From: an uncultured Bacteroidales bacterium
Lineage (GTDB): Bacteria > Bacteroidota > Bacteroidia > Bacteroidales > P3
Direction: 5' to 3'
DNA: 36,004 nucleotides
NCBI GenBank assembly: GCA_900317955.1
Contig: ONIP01000038.1
Span: 1 to 36,004 of the forward strand
Shown one piece after another: positions 17,686 to 26,368 of the stretch. The notes beneath the pieces were generated by a model. It saw nothing but the letters and a program-made list of their open reading frames with translations. It searched no databases and had not been told where the DNA came from. The number at the start of each line of letters is the position of its first letter. Positions within the stretch are counted from its first letter, which is position 1. A program made the position numbers and the translations under genes.

Positions 17686-19296
17686 ATGACTCGGAGAATC
17701 ATAATTATAGCCCTTGCTGTGGTGGCCTTGGCGGGATGTCGGCTACCCGACAACTGCGACAAACAGATATTCCGCTACAACGAATCGGCAGGCATTACCT
17801 CGCTCGACCCTGCCTATGCCAAAGACCAGTCACTCATTTGGGGATGCACCCAGTTGTACAATGGGCTGGTACGCCTCGACGAACAGTTGCAGCCCCAGCC
17901 CTGCATTGCCTGCGACTGGATAGTCAGCCCCGACGGAAAGTTGTACACGTTCCATCTGCGGCGCGACGTGTTCTTTCACAAAAGCCCTTTGTTTGGCACC
18001 TCCGATTCCACCCGCAACGTTGTTGCAGCCGACTTTGTTTACAGCTTCAACCGTATCCTCGACCCCGCCATTGCTTCTCCGGGTAGATGGATATTTGCAG
18101 ATGTTGAAGGGTTTGAGGCCATCGACGACACCACCCTTGCCATCCGGCTAAAGCAACCCTTCAGTCCTTTTCTCAGCCTGTTGGGCATGGCTTATTGCAG
18201 CGTGGTGCCTCACGAGGTTGCCGACCATTACGGTCCCGATTTCCGTCAGCACCCTTGCGGAACGGGTCCGTTTTTCATGCAGATGTGGAAAGAAAACGTC
18301 AAACTGGTCATGCGCCGCAACGAACACTACTTTGAGCGAGACAGCCTTGGACACCCACTGCCCTACCTTGATGCCGTGGCAGTGACATTTGTTGTAGACA
18401 AACAGACAAATTTCCTCGAATTCATAAAAGGGAACCTTGATTTTCTCAACTCCCTCGATGCTTCGTACAAAGACGAACTACTCACCCGCACTGGACAATT
18501 GCGGGAACGCTATGCCGACCGCATCAATATGGAGCGCGCCCCATTCCTCAACACCGAATACCTGGGGTTCCGGATGGAATCGCCCGTCGCACCATTGAAC
18601 GACCGACGCATACGTCAGGCTATCAACTGTGGCTTCGATCGCGAAAAGATGATGAAATATCTGCGCAACGGCATTGGCACTCCAGGCAATGGAGGTATCG
18701 TGCCGCAAGGACTGCCGGGATTTGAGCAGCCCGCCGAGTACGGATACAGGTACGACCCCGCCCGGGCAGCAAGACTTTTGGCCGAGGCCGGACACCCTCA
18801 TGGGAAAGGACTTCCCCCCATCACGCTTTCCACCACCTCGAACTATTTAGACCTTTGCAAATACATTCAGCAGCAACTGGGACTGCTTGGAATCAATGTT
18901 AAAATAGACGTTGCCCCTCCTGTTGCGTTGAGAGAACAGGTGGCGCAGGGAAAAAGTGGCTGGTTCCGGCGCAGTTGGATAGCCGACTATCCCGACCCTG
19001 AAAATTATTTGATGCTTTTTTATAGTCCCAACCGGTGTCCTGAAGGCTCAAATTACACCCGCTACAGCAGCCGCACCTACGACCGTCTGTACACCAAAGC
19101 CAAAGCCACCAACGACCCTGCCGCCCGCGCGGTGCTTTACCGCCAGATGGATAGCCTGCTCATGGTCGAGGCTCCTATTGTGATTCTTTATTATGACCAA
19201 ATACTTCATTTCACCCATAAGAACGTTCACGGCCTGCGCAGCAACGCCATGAACGCCCTCGACCTGCGTTACGTCACCATCGACAAGCGAGATTAA
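17686..19296 (+). CDS. Peptide/solute-binding lipoprotein of an ABC transporter (SBP family 5)
   Basis: This 536-residue protein begins with a lipoprotein signal (MTRRIIIIALAVVALAGC, Cys18). It then shows the family-5 extracellular binding protein pattern: 'fRYNESAGITSLDPAYAKDQSLIWGCTQLYNGLVRLDEQLQPQPCIACDWIVSPDGKLYTFHLRRDVFFH', 'AADFVYSFNRILDP', 'CGTGPFFMQMWKENVKLVMRRNEHYF', 'PLNDRRIRQAINCGFDREKM' and 'ADYPDPENYLMLFYS'. Such proteins (OppA/DppA-like) deliver peptides, nickel or other small solutes to an ABC permease. No permease or ATPase genes are next to it, so it is an orphan here or works with a distant transporter. It ends at a strong bidirectional terminator. Confidence 0.93.
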   Translation: MTRRIIIIALAVVALAGCRLPDNCDKQIFRYNESAGITSLDPAYAKDQSLIWGCTQLYNGLVRLDEQLQPQPCIACDWIVSPDGKLYTFHLRRDVFFHKSPLFGTSDSTRNVVAADFVYSFNRILDPAIASPGRWIFADVEGFEAIDDTTLAIRLKQPFSPFLSLLGMAYCSVVPHEVADHYGPDFRQHPCGTGPFFMQMWKENVKLVMRRNEHYFERDSLGHPLPYLDAVAVTFVVDKQTNFLEFIKGNLDFLNSLDASYKDELLTRTGQLRERYADRINMERAPFLNTEYLGFRMESPVAPLNDRRIRQAINCGFDREKMMKYLRNGIGTPGNGGIVPQGLPGFEQPAEYGYRYDPARAARLLAEAGHPHGKGLPPITLSTTSNYLDLCKYIQQQLGLLGINVKIDVAPPVALREQVAQGKSGWFRRSWIADYPDPENYLMLFYSPNRCPEGSNYTRYSSRTYDRLYTKAKATNDPAARAVLYRQMDSLLMVEAPIVILYYDQILHFTHKNVHGLRSNAMNALDLRYVTIDKRD

Positions 19297-19343
19297 TCGC
19301 TTTATGGAGCGAAGGTGGAGCGGAAGTACATAGAGAAAAAAAG

Positions 19344-19383
19344 AACGGTTTCCCGCAGTTGTTTGCTGACTCGGGAAACCGTT
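19344..19383. terminator. Strong bidirectional terminator between convergent genes
   Basis: AACGGTTTCCCG (19344-19355) and CGGGAAACCGTT (19372-19383) form a perfect 12-bp stem around a 16-nt loop that can itself pair CAG/CTG. An A-run at 19336-19342 gives a U-run for the minus-strand transcript from 20113. The plus-strand gene ends 47 bp upstream. Confidence 0.88.
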
Positions 19384-19402
19384 ATTGGTTTGTAGCAGGT
19401 TG

Positions 19403-20113
19403 TTATTCCTTCACATAGGCTTTGCCACTGCCCCAGGCCTGTCCTACTTTTGCGCCTACGGAGCGATAGCTGAGCGAGGCTGCGTCGAAGACAACGGGTT
19501 GCAGTTTGTCGAGGTCGATGTTGCCATCGGTAAGGATGGAGGGGTCGGCAATGGTGTTGACAATCTCGCCAATCACGAAACAGCCGCCATTGTCGCGTTC
19601 CATAATCTCAAGAACACGGCATTCGAGGGTGAGGGGATACTCATTGATGATGGGGGCGTTGATGTTGGTGCTCTTGGTGACGGTGAAGCCTGCGCGAGCC
19701 ACTTTGTCGGGCACATCGTTGGCAGAGACCATGCCGAAATAGTCACTCTGGGCTACGTCGCGCTGGGTGGCAAAACTGAGGGTGAACTCTTTGGTAGCAC
19801 GGAGGTTGGTAGTGGTGCGATGGGGAGAAAGGCGGAAGCAGACCTGGTTGCCGTCGCATTGACCGCCCCAAGCGGCCATCATGACATCGGGGTTGCCGTT
19901 TTCATCATACGTGCCGATCATGAGAGCGGGTTGCGGGGTGATGAAGAGTTTGGCACCCATCTGGGTACGGTTGGCAAGGTCCTGCAGCTGGAGGGCGGCG
20001 GGTTGGGTTTGTTCGGGTTCGGCGGGCTGAGCAGGCTCGGCGTTGTTGTTGCAGGCGGCGAAGGCCAGTGCAAGGACGAGCGATGCAGCGAGAGTTAAAT
20101 AATTACGTTTCAT
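19403..20113 (-). CDS. Flavin-reductase-like domain lipoprotein
   Basis: This 236-residue protein has a lipobox (LAFAAC, Cys21), an AEPAQPAEPEQTQP linker, and a split-barrel flavin-reductase domain from about residue 45. Its motifs follow those of the cytoplasmic paralogue at 16687: 'ITPQPALMIGTYDENGNPDVMMAAWGGQCDGNQVCFRLSPHRTTTNLRATKEFTLSFATQ', 'AQSDYFGMVSANDVPDKVARAGFTVTKSTNINAPIINEYPLTLECRVLEI'. A membrane-anchored, exported member of an FMN family is unusual; it might bind a flavin in the periplasm or have lost it. It is followed after the terminator by the convergent binding-protein gene, and lies 21 bp downstream of the esterase gene, probably in one transcript. Confidence 0.88.
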   Translation of the reverse strand: MKRNYLTLAASLVLALAFAACNNNAEPAQPAEPEQTQPAALQLQDLANRTQMGAKLFITPQPALMIGTYDENGNPDVMMAAWGGQCDGNQVCFRLSPHRTTTNLRATKEFTLSFATQRDVAQSDYFGMVSANDVPDKVARAGFTVTKSTNINAPIINEYPLTLECRVLEIMERDNGGCFVIGEIVNTIADPSILTDGNIDLDKLQPVVFDAASLSYRSVGAKVGQAWGSGKAYVKE

Positions 20114-20134
20114 GGATAATTGATATTAAATGAA

Positions 20135-21049
20135 TTAATGTTTCAGGTAAAGGTCAAAGAGATGGAGATTGGACCACTCGGTATTGGGTATGTTGGACGA
20201 GGTGCAGGTGGCATCGTAGAACATGACCCGGCCAGCAAGGGTGGCGTCGACAAATGCGCAGAATTCATCAATAGTCTGGGGCAAGGCTGCGGCTATTTCG
20301 TGTCCACGGTCCTCGAAACGGAGAATCCAATGACTATAATCGTTCTTTTTGAAAACTCGCTCCAGTTTGTTGGCACCGAAGAGGGCCTTGTCGAGGGAGC
20401 CTCGGAAGGAGTTGTAGTTGACAATACGGTCGGAAGTGCCATGGAAGAAGCAAGTTGGCGCAGGAGGAACGGCGTATTTGAGTTGTCGTCTGGGGCAGTA
20501 GATTCCGCCGGCGTAAGGGATGACGGCAGCAGGCTTGAAGGTGGCGGGGAGAGCAGCGGCGGGAGCCAGACTGTTGCAGCGGCAATAGTCGGTCTGCAAT
20601 ACAGTTATGGCACCGGCACTGCTACCTGTGAGGATGATGCGCGAGGTGTCGATGCCCAGTTGGGTGGAGTGGGCGCATAGCCATGCGATGGCCTCGGAGC
20701 AGTCCTCGACGGCATAACGGATGGCAGTGTCGAAAAGGGTGTGCATTTTAAGCAACGGTACCCTTTGGGCATGTTTCAAATAGAGACGGTAGTCGATGGC
20801 GACGGCTACGAACCCCCGGTCGGTAAGAGCTCGGCAGCATTTTTGAGAATGCTCGTTGTTGCGCTCGCCCATGGCGAAACCACCACCGAAAATGTACACC
20901 ACGCAAGCGTGGTCGGGACGGGGAGACGCAGGCTGATAGACATCGAGTTTGAGCTGCATGGTGTCGCGCTGGCCGAAAACGAAAGTCTGCTGGGCTCCGG
21001 CAGTAAGGAACGCCGAGAGCGTAAATATCAATAATAGAAGTTTTTTCAT
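20135..21049 (-). CDS. Secreted alpha/beta hydrolase (carboxylesterase-like)
   Basis: The start is taken at 21049, where a signal peptide begins (KKLLLLIFTLSAFLTAGA before QQ); the frame is open to 21121, but a -7 promoter box lies in that extension. The 304-residue protein has an oxyanion block 'ACVVYIFGGGFAMGERN' (HGGG-like, with F in place of H), 'AVAIDYRLYLKH', the nucleophile elbow GSSAGA, an acid-residue region 'CFFHGTSDRIVNYNSF' and a late GHEIA histidine. It resembles esterases of the acetyl-xylan or BD-FAE type that remove acyl groups from sugars or peptides; the substrate is inferred only loosely. It precedes the flavin-reductase-like lipoprotein gene by 21 bp. Confidence 0.88.
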   Translation of the reverse strand: MKKLLLLIFTLSAFLTAGAQQTFVFGQRDTMQLKLDVYQPASPRPDHACVVYIFGGGFAMGERNNEHSQKCCRALTDRGFVAVAIDYRLYLKHAQRVPLLKMHTLFDTAIRYAVEDCSEAIAWLCAHSTQLGIDTSRIILTGSSAGAITVLQTDYCRCNSLAPAAALPATFKPAAVIPYAGGIYCPRRQLKYAVPPAPTCFFHGTSDRIVNYNSFRGSLDKALFGANKLERVFKKNDYSHWILRFEDRGHEIAAALPQTIDEFCAFVDATLAGRVMFYDATCTSSNIPNTEWSNLHLFDLYLKH

Positions 21050-21076
21050 TGTAAAAGGGATTGATGTTATAAAATG

Positions 21077-21084
21077 CAAAATTA
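21077..21084 (-). promoter_or_regulatory. -7 element for the esterase/flavin-reductase lipoprotein unit
   Basis: The minus strand reads TAATTTTG, matching TAnnTTTG, preceded by an A-run. It lies 28 bp before the chosen esterase ATG at 21049 and supports that start. Confidence 0.6.
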
Positions 21085-21341
21085 CATTTTTTTTTGCATC
21101 CCTTTGATAAAAATAATGCAATCAGTCCCAAAGAAGGCAGAAAATTGTTTTGGTTGCTGCGTTGTTCAGCGACGGGAGCCGAAATTCGATGAGATTGGAG
21201 GGAGTCTTGTTCCTGCCATTGAGTCTTGAAGGATGGGCAAATTGGGATAGGGAGGCCGAAGATGGACTGATGGTAAAGTCGTGATAACAGGCATTTTTAA
21301 ATATTTTTTTGAATGTAGGTGATTATGTCAGAGAATTTTCG

Positions 21342-21349
21342 TAAATTTG
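21342..21349 (+). promoter_or_regulatory. -7 element for the 21380 gene run; rest of 21122-21379 empty
   Basis: TAAATTTG fits TAnnTTTG and lies 31 bp before the ATG at 21380. No TTTG is found at -33. The stretch from 21122 to about 21300 holds no gene or repeat I can support. Confidence 0.6.
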
Positions 21350-21379
21350 CATTTTCAAATATATAAATAAATAACATAT

Positions 21380-22693
21380 ATGAAACTCAAAACTATCTCT
21401 TTTGCAATAGTTATCCTGCTGTTGGCTACAGGTTGCCGAAAGGACGGATACATATATAACTGGAAGGATCCACTGGTGGTTGAAGGTGATTTCGACCCTG
21501 TATTAGGGGTGCCAATTGCCAAAATGACTGCCAATATGTCGAGAATTGTAGGACTTGTGGACTCTGTGGGCGATGTGGACGTGTACATTGATTCGAACGA
21601 TTTGGTTTCGTTCCGGTATTTTGATTCAATGCACTCGGTGTTTAACTACACTGTGCAAAAAGGCGGAAACTATGCAGGAGCGAAAAGCGGAGTGGACTCG
21701 TTTTTGGTTCAGGATGTGATAGTTGGTACACTCGACATACCGTTGTTTGACAAAATCCGCGCCTTGCACAACGACGACCTGTTGTTCTCCGACATGTTCT
21801 TTTCGGTGGACGCGTTTGTAAAAGGCTTTGTGACAGACTCGTTGCAGGAGATTTTCAGACACGGGGTTCGGTTGTACTTTGACTCGGTGAGGTTGCAAGT
21901 TCGTTGCCAGGACGGATACAGCCCGGAAATAGATTTGATGCAGTACAGCAACGGCGTGGAAGCAGCCAATTTGATAGACGGGCATCACCTTGACGTGGTG
22001 AAGAACTACGACATCAGCGACTTGGTAAACCATAAACCCATAGAGGTTACGTACACCGTGCGACTGAATGTGAAGATACCTGTCGACCAATGGATTACAC
22101 ACGATTCGATAACCTATATCAATGAGATAGGTGTGGACAGCATTGTGGCCGACATCAGGGCATACGCCGATTTCCCGCTCCAGGTTTATTGCAAAGATAT
22201 AGAATATGTTGACACAGCATATGTAAACATGAACTGGGGGGCTAATGCCGACTCGGTATTAGACAGGATAGAGCGGATGATGAAATTGGATTCGACAAGT
22301 TGCATCGTGGTAGAAGCCAAGAACTGGCTGCCTATATCAATGCACCTTAATATCTCGCTTCTCGATTCGAATATGAACAACCTGAGGGCAGAACTTTTTG
22401 CTTCGGACAGCATGATAGCCGGTGCGCCGTTGAAGATGCATCCATTTTCGTCGTCGTATGTATCGTCGGGCTACACCAAGTCGAGGATTGTATCGCCTAT
22501 CAGCTGGGAGTTACTTCATGATTTGCGGAAGACTCGTGCATTACGCTATTCAATAGGAGCGAGTACGTCGACCAATGGAGCCAATGTGCCACATCCCAAA
22601 GTGTCGGTGCAGGGAAACGACAAACTGGAGTTGAAAGCCTACGTAGTAGTAGCACCGCATGTACATCTTGCCACCGACCCAATATCATTTTAA
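21380..22693 (+). CDS. Uncharacterised lipoprotein
   Basis: This 437-residue protein has a lipoprotein signal (KLKTISFAIVILLLATGC, Cys19). The mature part is predicted to be mainly beta-strand, with many aspartate-rich turns such as GDVDVYIDSND and EYVDTAYVNMNWG. I do not recognise a domain with confidence. It precedes the DUF5723-like gene by 30 bp, and pairs of a large lipoprotein with a DUF5723 or PorV-like outer-membrane protein are seen in Bacteroidetes, suggesting a shared outer-membrane assembly. Base composition resembles its neighbours. Confidence 0.8.
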   Translation: MKLKTISFAIVILLLATGCRKDGYIYNWKDPLVVEGDFDPVLGVPIAKMTANMSRIVGLVDSVGDVDVYIDSNDLVSFRYFDSMHSVFNYTVQKGGNYAGAKSGVDSFLVQDVIVGTLDIPLFDKIRALHNDDLLFSDMFFSVDAFVKGFVTDSLQEIFRHGVRLYFDSVRLQVRCQDGYSPEIDLMQYSNGVEAANLIDGHHLDVVKNYDISDLVNHKPIEVTYTVRLNVKIPVDQWITHDSITYINEIGVDSIVADIRAYADFPLQVYCKDIEYVDTAYVNMNWGANADSVLDRIERMMKLDSTSCIVVEAKNWLPISMHLNISLLDSNMNNLRAELFASDSMIAGAPLKMHPFSSSYVSSGYTKSRIVSPISWELLHDLRKTRALRYSIGASTSTNGANVPHPKVSVQGNDKLELKAYVVVAPHVHLATDPISF

Positions 22694-22723
22694 GAAACAA
22701 CATATTTATCCGATACTTCTGTT

Positions 22724-24115
22724 ATGAAATCCAGAATAATCATTTATACAGCCGCGTTGATGCTGTGGATCCTGCAAGCAGGTAAGGCCGATGCACAGTC
22801 GTTGAGCGACAACGGTATTTTTTATCATTCTTTCTCCTCACCGTGGGCATACAGCCTGAACCCGGCCTTGTTCCCGAAAGGTGTGTCAAGCTACACAACG
22901 CTGCCACGCACAAACATCAACGTGTCGCTGCCGTTTTCATATAGCGACTTGGGCATACAGTACGACAATGAACGACAGGTGGCGGTGATGAATCTCACCG
23001 ACTTTTTGAACAAGATGTACGAGCGCAAGTTCCGCACCAGTGCCAATGTGGACATGAATGTGCTGGGTGTGGGCTACTCGCTCGGGGAGCGGCTTAAGCT
23101 GGGCGTGGATGCAGGAATCCGCACTTCGAGCATCACAACGCTGCCGATAGAGGTGACCCGCCTGCTGACCGAAGGCAACCTGAACGCAAACCGACGCTTG
23201 GAACTGGGTACCACGATGCTGTCGCACACGATGGCGTATGCCTACGCGTCGGTGGGACTGACCTATGTGCATCCCGACATTCCCCTGTCGTTGGGCGCAA
23301 GATTCAATCTGCTTGACGGTATACAGATTGCCTCAATAGATAAAATAGCCCTTGATGTGCTAACGTCGGCTGACACCTCGTCGATGATGATAGAGATGGA
23401 CTATATGGCAAGATTGGGCGGCATAATGAATGTGCAGCTTGACGATTTAAACAAAACAGAATTGAAATTTTCATTTCCCCGCAACTTTGGTTTCACGTTC
23501 GACCTTGGTGCCAGTTTTTCGCTGTTCGATATGTTGGATGTGAGTGCGAGCATTTTGGATGTCGGCCCGGGTATGCGTTGGAGCCAGAATATACAGGTGC
23601 TGGTTCCCAAAGAGGGGAAAGTAGTGATTCCCTACGATGGCTTTGACATTGAGCGGATACGCGACACCGCCTACATCAGGAACAAGGTTGACAGCCTGTT
23701 GGACAAAATCAACTACAGGATAGACGAAGAGGAGTTCTGGTACGCCCCGCCCACAAAAGCATACGTGGGAGCATCGTTCACGGCATTCAACATGTTACGC
23801 TTTGGGTACCTCTTCCATGGCGAATGGAGCAATGGATGGTTCCGGCCAAGCGGTGCTGAAGGGATTTTCAGATGCAACAACACCATCTCACTGCATGCCA
23901 ACCTGTTTGGGTGGTTTGAAGCCGGAGTGGCCAACTCGATTTCATACGATGGAGAAAAGGCCAACTTCCTAAACCCCGGCATCCTGCTGAGTTTCAACCC
24001 AGGGAAGAGCGTACAACTGTATGTGGCGGTTGACTATGTGTCGAGCATCTATGCTGTCGACATGCGGTCGGCGCACGTATACCTCGGTATGAACATACTT
24101 CACTTTAACGACTAA
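22724..24115 (+). CDS. DUF5723-like outer-membrane beta-barrel protein
   Basis: This 463-residue protein has a signal peptide (KSRIIIYTAALMLWILQAGKADA before QS). It then shows alternating amphipathic strands with the FadL/PorV look of DUF5723 proteins: 'SSPWAYSLNPALFPKG', 'LPFSYSDLGIQYDN', 'VLGVGYSLGERLKLGVDAGIR', 'SLGARFNLLDG', 'FGFTFDLGASFSLFDMLDVSASILDVGPGMRW', 'AYVGASFTAFNMLRFGYLFHGEW', ending 'AHVYLGMNILHFND'. The family is restricted to Bacteroidetes and its role is not established. It lies between a lipoprotein gene (30 bp) and der (104 bp), and may form a complex with the former. Confidence 0.78.
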   Translation: MKSRIIIYTAALMLWILQAGKADAQSLSDNGIFYHSFSSPWAYSLNPALFPKGVSSYTTLPRTNINVSLPFSYSDLGIQYDNERQVAVMNLTDFLNKMYERKFRTSANVDMNVLGVGYSLGERLKLGVDAGIRTSSITTLPIEVTRLLTEGNLNANRRLELGTTMLSHTMAYAYASVGLTYVHPDIPLSLGARFNLLDGIQIASIDKIALDVLTSADTSSMMIEMDYMARLGGIMNVQLDDLNKTELKFSFPRNFGFTFDLGASFSLFDMLDVSASILDVGPGMRWSQNIQVLVPKEGKVVIPYDGFDIERIRDTAYIRNKVDSLLDKINYRIDEEEFWYAPPTKAYVGASFTAFNMLRFGYLFHGEWSNGWFRPSGAEGIFRCNNTISLHANLFGWFEAGVANSISYDGEKANFLNPGILLSFNPGKSVQLYVAVDYVSSIYAVDMRSAHVYLGMNILHFND

Positions 24116-24219
24116 ATATCAGCAATGTATCTGAACCAGGCAACCTGCGGAACAGCAAAACGGGAACAGTGGAGGGAAACAGTTGCTGCAACCCAGATAC
24201 ATGACAACAACACACACGC

Positions 24220-25527
24220 ATGAGCAATATAGTAGCAATAGTGGGACGCCCTAATGTGGGCAAATCCACTCTTTTTAACCGTTTGACAGCCTCGCGCACC
24301 GCCATTGTAGACCAAACGTCGGGCGTGACCCGCGACCGCCAATACGGTAAATCGGACTGGAACGGAAAGCGATTCTCCATAATCGACACCGGTGGATATG
24401 TGATGGGGGGAGAAGACGAATTTGAAGAAGAAATACGCAAACAGGTGCAGTTGGCAGTAGAAGAGGCCGATGTGATACTCTTCCTTGTAGACGCGAGAGA
24501 AGGGCTCACCCCAATGGACGAAGACGTAGCCGCCATGCTGCGCAAATGCACCAAACGGGTGATATTGGTTGCCAATAAAGTCGACAACTCCAAAGAAATG
24601 GAGGGACTGCCAGAGTTCTATGCGTTGGGATTGGGAGACCCATACCCCATAGCCGGAATCAGTGGCAGCGGAACGGGCGACCTGTTAGATGCCCTGGTGG
24701 AGGATTTCAATGCGGGCGAAGAGGACACCAACACCGAGTTGCCGCGTATTGCAGTGGTTGGAAGGCCCAATGTGGGAAAGAGTTCCTTTATTAATCTGAT
24801 TACCGGACAAAACCGAAACATAGTAACCCCCATAGCAGGCACAACACGCGACAGCATTTACACCCGCTACAATATGTTCGGATTCGACTTTAACCTGGTG
24901 GACACAGCCGGATTGCGCAAAAAGTCGAAGGTGAGCGAGAATCTCGAGTTCTACTCGGTGATGCGCAGTGTGCGCGCCATTGAGAACAGCGATGTGTGCA
25001 TACTTATGATTGACGCCAGCCAAGGATTAGAGCAACAGGATCTAAACATCTTTTCGCTGATACAGCGGAATAACAAGGGAATCGTTGTTGTGGTGAACAA
25101 ATGGGACCTGATAGAAAAAGACAACCACACGCACAAACAATTCGAAGACCTTATAATAAGCCGCATATCGCCATTCGAGGATGTTCCCATCATTTTCACA
25201 AGCGTGATAAACAAACAGCGTGTATACAAGGTTCTTGAGACCGCCAAACAGGTGTACGAGTCGCGCTCGCGTCGCATACCCACAAGCGAACTGAACGAGA
25301 GACTGCTTCCCATAGTGAAAGAACAGAACCCGCCGCCTGCCGTCAAGGGCAAATGGATTAAGATAAAATATATCACCCAGTTGCCAACACCTTATCCGCA
25401 GTTTGTATTTTTCTGCAATCTGCCGCAGTATATACGCGACCCGTACAAACGTTTTGTAGAGAACCGATTGCGCGAGATGTGGGATTTTCACGGCGTTCCT
25501 ATCACCATCCACTTCCGTGCAAAATAG
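24220..25527 (+). CDS. der: Ribosome biogenesis GTPase Der (EngA)
   Basis: Der helps mature the 50S ribosomal subunit. The 435-residue protein has two tandem GTPase domains. The first has GRPNVGKS (9-16), the DTGG switch and NKVD. The second has [14 protein letters not shown], and NKWD. A C-terminal KH-like domain follows (about 350-435, ending '[30 protein letters not shown]'), which is the family hallmark. Length and order are normal. It is followed after 76 bp by the MORN-repeat lipoprotein gene. No Shine-Dalgarno sequence precedes the ATG. Confidence 0.98.
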   Translation: MSNIVAIVGRPNVGKSTLFNRLTASRTAIVDQTSGVTRDRQYGKSDWNGKRFSIIDTGGYVMGGEDEFEEEIRKQVQLAVEEADVILFLVDAREGLTPMDEDVAAMLRKCTKRVILVANKVDNSKEMEGLPEFYALGLGDPYPIAGISGSGTGDLLDALVEDFNAGEEDTNTELPRIAVVGRPNVGKSSFINLITGQNRNIVTPIAGTTRDSIYTRYNMFGFDFNLVDTAGLRKKSKVSENLEFYSVMRSVRAIENSDVCILMIDASQGLEQQDLNIFSLIQRNNKGIVVVVNKWDLIEKDNHTHKQFEDLIISRISPFEDVPIIFTSVINKQRVYKVLETAKQVYESRSRRIPTSELNERLLPIVKEQNPPPAVKGKWIKIKYITQLPTPYPQFVFFCNLPQYIRDPYKRFVENRLREMWDFHGVPITIHFRAK

Positions 25528-25603
25528 ACTCTTAGTTGCTAAACAGTTGATTAATCTTAACTTGAACTATTACCCGAAGGACGGGCTTAAAAACAACAAT
25601 TGA

Positions 25604-26332
25604 ATGAAAAAGACACTCAGCATAATAATAATTGCAACCACATTGCTGGCAACTTCGTGCAACCGTGTAAAAGAGAGGGTTGTGCAAACCTACCCCAACG
25701 GGAACCCGATGCTTGTGTACCTGGAGAAGGGCAAAAAGAAATCGGCCACACGAGTGGGGGAACGCATGTATTACGAGAACGGACAGTTGCAGTTTGAAAA
25801 GAAATTCTCAGGAAAACCGGAACAGCCTGACGGAATATGGAATTACTATTTTGACAACGGCCAATTGTTTGCCTCGGGCGATTTTTCGCAGAACCACCAA
25901 TATGGAAGCCACTGGCAATTTATGAACAGGAACGGCAATCCTTATTACGACGGGAAACTGGATTCGGTATATGTGACCGACTTGGGTTCATTCGGAACCC
26001 CGTCGACGGTGGTGTTCTGTTCAGGGATACACCAAGACGTGATTCAGTTTTATAGCAACTACACTGTTCGCAGTACGGAACGCCTCACCAACAACAAACG
26101 CAGCGGACGCGTATTCTTCTACTTCCCCAATGGAAACATCCAGGTGGAGGCCAACTTTGCAGACGGATTGGAAGAGGGTCCATACATAGTGTACCGAACC
26201 AATGGAACGCCTTATTATCAAGGCAATTGTTCCAAAGGCAAACGGGTGGGGATATGGGAGTTTTATGACGAAGAGGGAAACCTTGTGCATACAATAGACT
26301 ACTCGAAAGATACCGTCCAGCAAAAAAGTTGA
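25604..26332 (+). CDS. MORN-repeat lipoprotein
   Basis: This 242-residue protein has a lipobox (ATTLLATSC, Cys19). About six MORN-type repeats of the bacterial 'G.w.fYy.nGq' kind follow: 'YPNGNPMLVYLEKGKKKSATRVGERMYYENGQLQFEKKFS', 'GIWNYYFDNGQLFASGDFSQ', 'GSHWQFMNRNGNPYYDGKL', 'SGRVFFYFPNGNIQVEANF', 'GPYIVYRTNGTPYYQGNC', 'GIWEFYDEEGNLVHTIDY'. Such proteins are widespread in Bacteroidetes, are probably surface or periplasmic, and have no proven function; some homologues act as toxin-antitoxin or immunity-like partners. It lies between der and cca in a plus-strand run. Confidence 0.88.
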   Translation: MKKTLSIIIIATTLLATSCNRVKERVVQTYPNGNPMLVYLEKGKKKSATRVGERMYYENGQLQFEKKFSGKPEQPDGIWNYYFDNGQLFASGDFSQNHQYGSHWQFMNRNGNPYYDGKLDSVYVTDLGSFGTPSTVVFCSGIHQDVIQFYSNYTVRSTERLTNNKRSGRVFFYFPNGNIQVEANFADGLEEGPYIVYRTNGTPYYQGNCSKGKRVGIWEFYDEEGNLVHTIDYSKDTVQQKS

Positions 26333-26368
26333 AGGCGGTATTGATACTAAAAATATAATACTTTTTTC

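Noticed and set aside
21122..21340. Possible coding remnant in the gap before the 21380 lipoprotein
   Set aside because: Short open stretches on the minus strand have no recognisable motif and no start.
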